64,000 nt of DNA from the NCBI GenBank assembly GCA_009823505.1, contig VZQC01005710.1, positions 2,298,788 to 2,362,787 of the forward strand, written 5' to 3'. Position numbers and translations under genes: made by a program. Source of the stretch: Rhizomys pruinosus (Eukaryota > Chordata > Mammalia > Rodentia > Spalacidae). Of this stretch, positions 55,468-64,000 are shown piece by piece (within the stretch, counting starts at the first letter, position 1; the number at the start of each line of letters is the position of its first letter). Under the pieces are notes generated by a model. The model had not been told where the DNA came from, made no database searches, and worked only from the letters and a program-made list of their open reading frames with translations.

Positions 55468-56189
55468 CCTGGGCTCCAGGGTTACGGGACCCCAGCATGC
55501 ACAGTACAGAACCCGGAGCTGGTTGCCCCACCGTCAGGCGTGGTGACTGCTCAGAAGCGGCATCTGTGAGCTGCTGGCTGTTCATCCTCTGCGAGGCCCT
55601 TCATAGAACAACAACCTTGTGCTGATGCACAGTACAGTGTCCAAGCTCCTCTCCAGGGTGCAGATGGGCTTGGACATCAAACTTACCATGGGAGACACGC
55701 ATGGGGGCTTCAGGCTTGGTAAGTTTAGAGAGATCACATTTTGGACAGAAAACTGGAGGTCTAAAAAAGGAAGAAATTGTGTATAATGTGAGGGCTCTGG
55801 AGTCCCAGGGCTCCTTGCTCCTTCTCCTTGTGGACGCCATGCATTGCGTTCTTTCCAGTGGGCAGGCCATTGGATGCTGCTTTGATTTCATGATCGAGGA
55901 AGCTGCTCACCTGAATGTCTTTGCAAGGTGTGTGTTCCAAGTTTCCCTAACACCTTTAACCTGGGTCAGGGGGCCTTTTCTCTCTGGTGCCAGGCGTTAC
56001 AGGATGCCTGGCTGGGGCTTCCTTAAGTGTTCCATGTGAAATGTTTGCTCAGGCTCATGACTTTCAAGCCTGTCTCCAGCTGGTGGCGCTGTTTTGACAG
56101 GTCTCTGGACCTTCAGGAGGCAGAGTCTAATTGGTGAAATGGCTTTGCTGAGAGCCAGCCTTATCAGTTGTGGCAGGCCCTAGTTCCAG
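55468..56189. other. Unique DNA, no gene recognised
   Basis: Opposed frames of 96 and 112 codons near 55.6-56.0 kb lack recognised motifs. Confidence 0.45.
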
Positions 56190-56365
56190 CTGAAGCTCTC
56201 TGCTTTCTGGTCACCATGGAGATAGGACCATGCCAGGCCACATTCTCCTACCCTGCACCGTGATGGACTGAACTTGATCCAGTCGTGAACTCAGATCAGT
56301 TCTTCATCCCTTAAGTTGCTTATGTCAGGTGTTCCGTCAGAGCAATGAGCCAAGGGACCAATGGG
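56190..56365 (+). repeat. 3' part of a dispersed rodent repeat (hAT-like/URR-type)
   Basis: CTGCACCGTGATGGACTGAA and TAAGTTGCTTATGTCAGGTG, followed by TCCGTCAGAGCAATGAG, match the end seen at 12.5-12.75 kb. Confidence 0.5.
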
Positions 56366-56400
56366 AACATCAAGGAAGTTCTCCCGAAGACACTGTGTTT

Positions 56401-56668
56401 TTTAAATTTTTTTTTTAATTTTTTTTTTATTAATTTTTTTTATTATTTCTGTATGTGAATGAATGTACTGTCTGCATGCAAGTTTGTGCACCCGTGTCGT
56501 GCAATGCCGCGGAGGTCAGAAGAGGGTGTCAGATTCCCCTGGAACTGGAGTTCTCCTGGAATTGGAGTTTTGGACGGTTCTCGGCCGCCATGTGGGTGCT
56601 GGGGATCAAACCCGGGTCCTCTGCAAGAGCGGTCGGCGCTCTTAACCGCTAGGCCATCTCTCCAGCCC
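56401..56668 (-). mobile_element. Young B2-like SINE (with internal 17-bp duplication)
   Basis: Long T-rich tail, then the full reversed SINE with the duplicated CTGGAGTTCTCCTGG/AATTGGAGTT segment and reversed B box GGGGATCAAACCCGGGTCC. The exact target duplication AGACACTGTGTTT lies at 56388-56400 and 56669-56681. Confidence 0.92.
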
Positions 56669-56681
56669 AGACACTGTGTTT

Positions 56682-57943
56682 AAGGCTGTCTCAGAATGAT
56701 GGGAAGGTGGCAGTATAGAGCAGTCACAGGGACACCATTCCAGGTACATGGGGCCTGGGGGAGAAACAAGGTGATCTGAGCATCACAGAACACTCAGACA
56801 AAACTCACACTGCAGATGCCGCAGAAGCAGAGGACTCGGGTGATGCACCGCTCTGTCATACTCTTTAGTTTCCATGCCCAGGTGGGGACAGGCACTGATG
56901 ACTGAGAAGCAACTGCAGCTGCTGGAGCTGTCTCTTCAGCCTTAGGATGCAGGGCTGGGAAACAGCTCCCTTGCCTGGCCTGCAGAGGGCCACGTGGAGC
57001 AGGTGCTGTGCGGAGAAAGCCTGGATTTCTGCCCCAGTGCCTGGTGCCCCACAGTGAGGAGCCCAGCGAGTCCCAAGCACTGCACAGCCCTGGTGGGCTG
57101 CATGAGGGCAGGTCTCTACTTTGCTCCAGGGGTCTGACCGTGCCTGGGCGTGCTGCCTGGGCACACATGCTTTGGCACTTCTCCCTGAGGCTTTGCGATG
57201 GCTGCCACCCAGTGGATGCCCAAGGATAGGACGCCCAAGCTATCTTCTGTTCCCCAGACCTCCTCTTCTCTCTGAAGCCTGAGGAGCTTCAGATCCCTCT
57301 TTGTGGATGCAGGGTCCCCAGACCAGTCTGTGTGGTCACAGCCCCCACCCCTGGAGCCAGACTCCCACCCATCAGGAAGCAGCAAACCACTCCTCCAGGA
57401 CCGCTTCCTCAATGAGGTGGCCAACATACCCCCAAACAGGCCCCAGGATCCCCCCAGCCAGGCTTCAGACTCCTTCTTGTACCACAGACCCTTCCCACAG
57501 CCCCCCCCCCCCAAGCAGGTGCGTGCTGCTTCACACACCCACTGAGTAAGATCTGCCCCGCCAGGAGAAAAGTGCAAAGCTGTTGTCTAAACAAACCATC
57601 TCTTTTGTTCCTGTCTTTCTCCACACTGGGGCTTTCTAGCCACGTGAGCCTCTGACCTCTGCAACACCAAAGTTCACAGAAGTTCGGAGTTACTTGTCAT
57701 AGGAACAAAGTCTTCCCTGGAGCTTGAGAGAGTCAAAGGAACTCCTGGTGTTCGTAGGATTATTAAAGATATATCCCTGGGACCAGATAAATATTTGATC
57801 ATTTTACAAAGCATTAGGATTTCTTTCGGTTTTTCTTCTGCTGGCATTTCCCCCCATGGGGTCTAGACTTTGCAAATGAAGGGAAGCTGGGGGTTCCCAA
57901 GAGAGCTCTGGTGCAGGAAACAACAGACTAGAGAGGGTTACAC

Positions 57944-57946
<3 letters not shown>
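56682..57946. other. Unique DNA, no gene recognised
   Basis: G/C-richer sequence with overlapping frames up to 153 codons (57116-57577, minus) and no recognised motif. A C run lies near 57501-57512. Confidence 0.45.
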
Positions 57947-57986
<40 letters not shown>

Positions 57987-57998
57987 CCGCGCGCGTAT
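57947..57998. repeat. (GT)n tract ending in GCGCGC, upstream of a candidate promoter
   Basis: About 37 bp of GT, then GCGCCCGCGCGCGTATGC. Alternating purine-pyrimidine DNA of this kind can adopt the Z form. It ends about 77 bp before the TATA-like box. Confidence 0.9.
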
Positions 57999-58062
57999 GC
58001 CTGCATGCCTAGGGAGGGAGGAGGGAAGAGTTGAGGGTTACAAAGCTGCCACCTACCGGCAC

Positions 58063-58104
58063 TTTCCTGCAGTGTATATATATGACTCAGTCTAGCCAGA
58101 GAGG
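58063..58104 (+). promoter_or_regulatory. Candidate core promoter: TATA-like box overlapping an AP-1 site
   Basis: TATATATAT at 58075-58083 runs directly into TGACTCA at 58083-58089, an exact AP-1 (Fos/Jun) consensus. An Ets-like TTTCCTG lies at 58063. A TATA box here would place the start near 58105. The inference rests on the spacing to the splice donor at 58190. Confidence 0.45.
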
Positions 58105-58189
58105 TCCCAGTTGCTACAAACCGCTCAGCACTGAGGGAGTCTAAGCAAAGCTCCCAGCCAGGAAGGCAAATTGCAGCCCTCAGCCGGAG
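58105..58189 (+). other. Candidate non-coding first exon with splice donor
   Basis: About 85 bp follow the TATA-like box, contain no ATG, and end at GCCGGAG|GTAAGAGC, a strong donor (exon end 58189, GT at 58190-58191). This is the usual arrangement of a 5' untranslated first exon. No acceptor or coding exon can be assigned in the remaining 5.8 kb, so intron 1 would extend beyond the window. I do not recognise the gene. A chance combination of TATA and donor cannot be excluded. Confidence 0.4.
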
Positions 58190-60139
58190 GTAAGAGCGAG
58201 AGCCGTGCTGGGCGGCAGCTCAGCTGAGCATGGAAGGGCAGCAAGCAGGTAGACTCCTGCTTGTGAGGGAAGCCGGCTTTTGCAGAGAACTCTGATCACG
58301 GAGGTGGGAGACTATGAGCCTGCAGGTCTGGTTCTGAAAGCTCAGGCTAGCTGCAAGGCTGCATTGCAAACTGCGGCTCGTAACGCAGGGGATTCGTGTC
58401 CCCTCACAGAGAGCAAAGTGAAGTTTCTTAGGTCCCAAGTGGAGGGAAATTTCTATATGTATTTGTTAGGTTTAAGACTCCGGAGTTTGCTGCTGTGAGT
58501 ACTTAAGTTCCAGGAAGCAGGGGAACTTTGTAAAGAATGCAGAATGTTGGTTCAGCTTGCCCGAAGCTGGCATAGGGATGTGCTTGGCACCACTGTTTAC
58601 CTGCTCTGCCGCAGGCAAGCTGTTGGGAAATAGATAGAACTAGTTGTAAATATGAAATTCCAGAAAGACTTATGCTAGGTTTGGAGGTGCGCTTAAGTGG
58701 ATCAGAAAACTGGGCTGAGTGTTTGTGAATCTAGAATGCATTTAAAATCAGTGCTCTGCAGGGATAACCAGATCCTGTTATTCATGAAGCCATACTTCAA
58801 AAGTTAAATACGGCCTCATCCTGTTGTCTCTTGATTGTATCCTTGATAATATGAGTATTTATTGTTCGCTTAGAAAGTGCTAAGTCCAACTTCAATTGGG
58901 GGGACAAAAGCAAACATGAAAAAGTCTAGTATTTTATAATTTAAAACTACTCATCAAGTAAATTGTGAATATCACTGACTTTCATTAGCATGTATGAAGG
59001 TTACCGGATGGGTGAAGGGGAGACGTGAAGTGTGAGGTCAGGGGTGGTCGGCCAAGACTCCTGACTACTTGATACTAAGAGAATAAGGAATTGTAGACGG
59101 CAGACTGGCTCCCCCCCCATCTCTCTCCATTCATTTGCTCACAACAAGATGAATTGAGAGTAAGCCTCTTTTTAAAGGTATCTAGGCAGGGGCGCCTCTG
59201 AAACTTCAGTCTGCCCAGCTCCAGCGTGGAAACTTTCTGTTTTTCTTTGAAGATGCAGATGCTGGCTTTGTGTATCTTTATTTAGTTTAGGAGAAGGTGG
59301 AGCTCAAATAGGCAGGACCAGAAAGGAGAGTGGGGCTCCGGTTTCTATGCTTGGCTTTCTGCAGGTTTTAAGTGGATAGCTGCTGGCCTGTCTCCCATCT
59401 GAATTGGTGCTGCCCCAGACTGGAAACCTTTCTCCAAGTCAGCTGCACACACGCTCATTCTGGCTTGGAATTTTTTGCCCTTTTCCTAATCCGTGCCGTA
59501 CACACGGTACGTGGGCATACCACTAAGCTGAGCCACAGCCTGCAGGAGGTGTGTGTTTGGGGGGTGTGGGATGTGTGTGGGTGGCTGCTAAGGTGGGGGG
59601 GGCAAAAGCCAGGCAAAAGGGGACGTACCTGCACAGTGATGTTCCTCCAGATTTTTTAAAAGGTGTATGCTTTGCAGTCATAAATTTTTTTAAGTTCTAG
59701 AAAGTTCCAAGGCAGCATGGTTATGCTTAACTGAATCAGGACTTTGGAGGGAAGCTTATCCCGTATTAACAGCAGGTCCTTAGGGAGCTGAGAAGGTATT
59801 ATGATTTCTAATCAGGCCCAGAACGGGCCAAGGATAGGCTTTCTAGATGAAAAAAAAAGGAAAAAGAAAACACACACAAAAACCCTGGCTAATGAGAACA
59901 GTGGCTTTTTGTGTGAGGGTTTGGGGCAGAGCCCCTGTTTTTAAGTCTGCATAGTGAAATTGCTTGAAGTTTCTCAGACCTGGGCCGAAGGGGCAGCTGC
60001 TTTATAAACCCAGAGAGTGACTGAGGGGGAGGGAAAGGGCCTTGAAGTTTTCAAAACTTTAGATTCTTCTTAGAGATTATGTAGAATGCGAATGGAATTT
60101 GGGCCTGTAGGCATTTGTACTTTTAAACCAAGCAACCAA
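58190..60139. other. Unique DNA, presumed intron 1 if the exon is real
   Basis: Low in transposons compared with the rest of the window. No exon recognised. Confidence 0.4.
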
Positions 60140-60250
60140 AAGGTGCTTACAGATGATTGTAGAGTTGGCATATGTCTCTAATTTCAGCTGAGACAGGGGA
60201 ATTGCCATGAGTTTCAGACCAGTCTGCGTTGTGTATTATATATACCCCTC
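60140..60250 (+). repeat. B1-like/proto-B1 fragment, old
   Basis: GTTGGCATATGTCTCTAATT, GACAGGGGAATTGCCATGAG and TTCAGACCAGTCTGCG follow a degraded 7SL-SINE. The A/T tetranucleotide tract is its expanded tail. Confidence 0.5.
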
Positions 60251-60262
60251 CTGACAACAACA

Positions 60263-60281
60263 AAATAAATGAATAAATGAA

Positions 60282-60312
<31 letters not shown>
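60263..60312. repeat. (AAAT)n microsatellite
   Basis: AAATAAATGAATAAATGAAT, then pure AAAT units. Confidence 0.95.
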
Positions 60313-60313
<1 letters not shown>

Positions 60314-63300
60314 AAAATGGCATGCAATTGAATCTTATGTGTTTAGGAAAATTTGATAAGAAACCAAAGCACTGCACCATGTGGTGACTGGTGTTTTTAA
60401 AGTCCACAGAGGGCAGGCATCACTCCAGGATGCCTGTCTTCTGTTATAATGAAAACAAACAGACTAAAGAAAGAACAAAACACAGATAGGATAGGGAAGC
60501 AGGCAGGGGCATTCCTGACTTTGAATATTTAGTGGTTTTCTGCAGGGAATAGTAGATTCTTCTCTTCTTAAGAACCTACTTTATTTAAATAAAGAGGGGG
60601 TGACCCTGATCCCCAGCTCTACCTCTGTTATTCCATATAAAAATGTCCCAGGGAACTTGAAATTTTACGGTGACAATTTCACAGATAAAAGTAGGTTGGG
60701 AGTGGACCGTGTTTTGTTCCCTGGCTCATAGGGTGGAGATGGCCTTGAACTACTGTGGGCAGAGTGATAGATAAGAGCTGTGGACAGTGTGGGAGTCTGC
60801 ATCTGAAGGCTGTGTCCACTAGATAGCCAGCCTCCTCTTATTTTCCTGTCGTCACGCATCTTGGGGAGTGTCTTTGCAGCCTGGTCCTGGGAACTGCTGT
60901 GTGAATCACTGACAGCTCCCCAGGCCTGGTGCACCTTTCACTGTCCAGCCTTAGTTCTAAGCTGCTGGGAATGAGGGGGTGCTGGTCACACTCTGCCAGC
61001 CCAGCTGGCTGCCTTTGTGTGACACAGGGACCACTGGATGTCTGTGCTGGGTGCAGCTGTGCCGCCTGGGGCTGGCAGAGCACAATAGCCCTGATCCGGA
61101 GGAGAATTCATTCAAGTCCCCAAGTGCTTACAGTGCCAGAGGCTGTCCCATGAGTAAGCAGGAAGTGACCCTGGGAATCGACGGCCTATATCGGAATCAG
61201 GGTGTGGATTTCTCTCTCTGTATTTATTATGTTTTGAGTTCTCAAATAATTCAAGGCAGTTTCTTACTTGCATGAAATAAGGTCACACAAGGCCACAGTG
61301 ACTGTGTTGTCAGGGCAGTGTAGGTGCTGGGGATGGACAGTCCCTTTTTATGTTTTGGCTTACTGCCTGGTCACAGAAAGCTGCCTGGGTGGGTGTCACC
61401 TTGGGTTGGGTGTGGGTGACTTATTGGAGGGTTTGGTTCAGCAGCAGTCCAGCTGCAGGCATTGCCTCCATGATGGGCAGATGCCCCAGAGTTCTGCAGA
61501 GGTGGCCAGATCCTTCTGCCTCAGTCGCATGCTGTGCACAAACTCTCTCGGCCATATGGCATCGATAACCAGATCTGTCCAGGATCCTGAGCTGCTGAGC
61601 CCAGTTCCCGCTAACTAGCATGTGGGCAGCTGCAGGGCACTGACGTGACTGTTCTCATCTCCACATCTCTTCACCTGCCCTGACCTGTTTCCAGGCACGC
61701 AGGTAGTGAGAACAGCTGGACTTGTGTCACCTCTTGACTTGAGGCAACAGTTTCTCCTGGAAGTTCCATGTGGGACACAGGTCACAAGTTGCAGAAAACC
61801 TGTAAAGGAAGTAGAGGCAGCGGGCCTGACAGGCCCAGAGAGCCTCTTGTTTTCCAGTTGGTTTTAGGGGCCCCCGGGGCTGAGCCCACATTATCTTATC
61901 TGACTTCTATGGAACAGCAAGGCTTCTTAAGGGGGATCTCCTGCAGCTGCGCTGCACACCAATCCTGGGCCAGGCTTTCTTGTCTGTGTGGCACCACTGT
62001 CCTTAAATCCTCTGTCCCAAAGCCATGGGTTCACTTGGAACTTGTTCCTGAATAGATGGGCAAGGCCTAGCCCTCCTTGCCCACAGGTTGAGGCCTGATT
62101 CTGACCTCTCCTTCATGGAGATTGGAACTCAGCCAGGTGCAGTGAGTCGCTTCCAGTGGTGTCTGTGGGACGGCCCTGGCTGGCCCCTCACGCAGGCATC
62201 GGCCTCCCTGACCCTCTTGTTTAGGTGCCGAGCACTTGTAGGAAGGGTGATCCTGGCTCGACATCTTCACCTGCCCCAGAGTAGCGCCTTTGAGAAAAAG
62301 TCAGTGGATATCGGCTGGGGACGGGTTGCAACTGGCTCTCTCTGGATGCCCAGTGTTGTTCAGGCCTCGCCGCAGTGCAGCTTGGGTGACGCTGGCTGAT
62401 TCCTCCTTGTTTACTTTGTGCCAGGTCCTTTTGCTCTAGTCGTTGAACAAAGGGGAATGACATGGAGGGTGAGTTTGAAAGAAGGAGCAGAGGAGGGAGA
62501 GTGTAGACAGCTCCATGGTGCACCGCTGGTGGGGGGAAAGGAAGGGCAGAGGAGAACCAGGGCTCTGCTGGGCTGGAGCTTCCGGTCTGCGATGGGGCAC
62601 CACAGGCTTGTTGAGGTGATTCGGTGAACCTTCCCCAGACACCTGAACACACTTGGCAGTCTCTGGAAGGAGCTAGCTGGAAGTAAGGACATGTGGATTG
62701 CAGCCCAAACTGCCACCCCACGGAGACTCTAAATTTGGAGAGTTCTAATTCTGGTGTTGTCCCAGCATGCTAGGGAGCTCAGGCTGAAAACAGCTGGATA
62801 CCGCAGGCCACTTTCAGCATTTGGTGTGTTGCCCAAGACATCTGAGGGGTAAATAATAACCCTCAGAATCTAGAGGCATATGCCCAGAAAAGTCTTCCAC
62901 TAGACAAAAAAATACCTCTTGGACCACTGGGACTGGGAGGGGTGGATGGGACCTTGACAGGCTGTGGACCTCTGGGAAAGCTAGCTGGACAGACACTGTG
63001 TCATGACACAGGGGTGCTGTCTGCATGCAGGTGATGGGAGGGTCACAGCCAGGTCAGACTGAATTCTCATTCAGAGTGTTAGGAAGAGAGCACCATGCTC
63101 GCTCTTTCTGTTGTAATGAGTTCTCTGTGGTCCAGAGAAACAGAACACAAACCTTTGATGTTCTACGGGTCTCTTCACATTTATGTAATTTTCATGGCAA
63201 ATTTCAAATAATTCAGGCATCTCTGCAGTAAAAACAAGGCTGCCTCTGTATTCTCGCTCCTTCCTGGCCTGCCCCGAGTCTCACCCTGATTGTAGAGCTT

Positions 63301-63420
63301 TGTCTGTGCCTTTGTGTGCATGCATTTGCATATAAAATACTCATAATTTTGCCTTTTCTCCGACATCAATAGGACTGTGCCGTGGGCTGTTCATGTTGTT
63401 CTCTTTGCCATTAACCTCCC

Positions 63421-63426
<6 letters not shown>
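60313..63426. other. Unique DNA, no gene recognised
   Basis: About 3.1 kb with no classifiable repeat. Frames up to 166 codons (62221-62721, minus) show no recognised motif. Confidence 0.45.

Positions 63427-63477
<51 letters not shown>
63427..63477. repeat. (CT)n tract followed by CAG
   Basis: About 50 bp of CT ending in CCAG at 63480. It could serve as a polypyrimidine tract and acceptor, but the following sequence has no recognised exon. Confidence 0.93.
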
Positions 63478-63479
<2 letters not shown>

Positions 63480-63480
63480 G

Positions 63481-64000
63481 CTGTGTTATATTCCAGACAA
63501 TGGATGCACCTTCCTTGTTGAGCTAGTCCCCTATTCTGGAGACTTCTGCTCTCAGCAGTTTTTGCTAGCGAACAAATGCTACTTCAGCAAATACCTTGGA
63601 TGCTCCCTTCATGCAGATGTGGCACGTTCTCAGCACCATCCGAAGTGGTCTCGTCCCTGGAAGCCTCTTTCTGGTCTCAAAGGTTATCAGCTCTCCCTGT
63701 TGTCAGCATAAACAGACCTGAACCACTGGCCAAGGGACATTAAGTCTGGGCTCAAGGGGCAGGGGCTGGCCCATCCAGACTTGTGTGGAATGCAGCTGGC
63801 TCCTTATGAACTGACTGGGAATCCCCTCTGTCTGCTGGAGGAGCGGAGGTCCCTCTGCAGGCCACTCTGAGAGTTTAGTAGTGACCCCGCCCCCCGGGCC
63901 CTCCTTCCTCCTGACTCCACTTTCAGATTTGGCTGGGATCCGTGTCCCAGACCTGGGTGGACGTCCACCCACAGTTTGCCCTTTCATTATTCTCCCCAGG
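63481..64000. other. Unique DNA to the window edge
   Basis: No supported feature. Confidence 0.45.

Noticed and set aside
54171..55585. Minus-strand frames of 408, 324 and 134 codons
   Set aside because: The 38-bp array is open in all phases; the predicted protein is the array read in rotating frames.
59995..60030. TTTATAAA box after G/C-rich sequence
   Set aside because: No splice donor, ATG context or other signal follows at a sensible distance.
63481..63711. Frame after the CT tract as a coding exon
   Set aside because: No recognisable protein motif and no matching donor; only the acceptor-like context is notable.

Overview
This window reads as nuclear, non-coding DNA from a muroid (mouse/hamster/vole/gerbil-type) rodent. 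The evidence is the mix of interspersed repeats: 7SL-derived B1 elements, tRNA-derived B2/B3/B4/ID-type SINEs, L1 fragments and short non-autonomous rodent repeats. The youngest tRNA-SINE copies belong to a B2-like subfamily that does not match the common Mus B2 sequence as I know it, so a non-Mus muroid is more likely. I cannot name the species. I found no intact protein-coding gene, tRNA, rRNA, CRISPR array or bacterial-type feature. Nearly all long open frames lie in tandem repeats or low-complexity DNA.

Layout. 1-9.4 kb is repeat-rich intergenic or intronic DNA with two nested stacks, each a young SINE inside a hAT-like element inside an older SINE, plus an old antisense L1 ORF2 piece. 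9.48-10.14 kb is a 660-bp CAT/CAC triplet array. 10.1-17.6 kb is mixed SINE, L1 and unique DNA. 17.67-30.66 kb is a nearly perfect direct tandem duplication of a 6.5-kb unit whose junction and both outer edges sit at CT microsatellites. 32.3-46.4 kb is dense in unrelated tandem arrays: 35 bp at 32.3 kb, 28 bp at 33.2 kb, CCT triplets at 37.4 kb, 35/36 bp at 39.5 kb, a 19-20 bp polypyrimidine array at 41.3 kb, and a 4.07-kb array of a 24-bp unit at 42.4-46.4 kb. Within it, 34.07-36.69 kb holds a B1 and a 5'-truncated L1 that appear to share one target site. 46.4-54.1 kb is unique DNA with scattered L1 pieces, rodent repeats and a possible solo LTR. 54.26-55.47 kb is a 38-bp minisatellite. 55.5-64 kb is mostly unique.

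The only candidate for a real gene is on the + strand at about 58.07-58.19 kb: a TATA-like box overlapping an AP-1 site, then about 85 bp of ATG-free sequence ending at a strong splice donor, with a Z-DNA-prone GT/GC tract just upstream. This would be a non-coding first exon, with the rest of the gene beyond the right edge.

The most interesting signals are structural: the duplication at CT tracts, the variant map of the 24-bp array, the density of minisatellites, the reused insertion site and the parallel nested insertions. Several also carry signs of assembly error (clusters of single-base deletions in one duplicate copy and in the middle of the 24-bp array), so assembly quality should be checked before biology is read into them.
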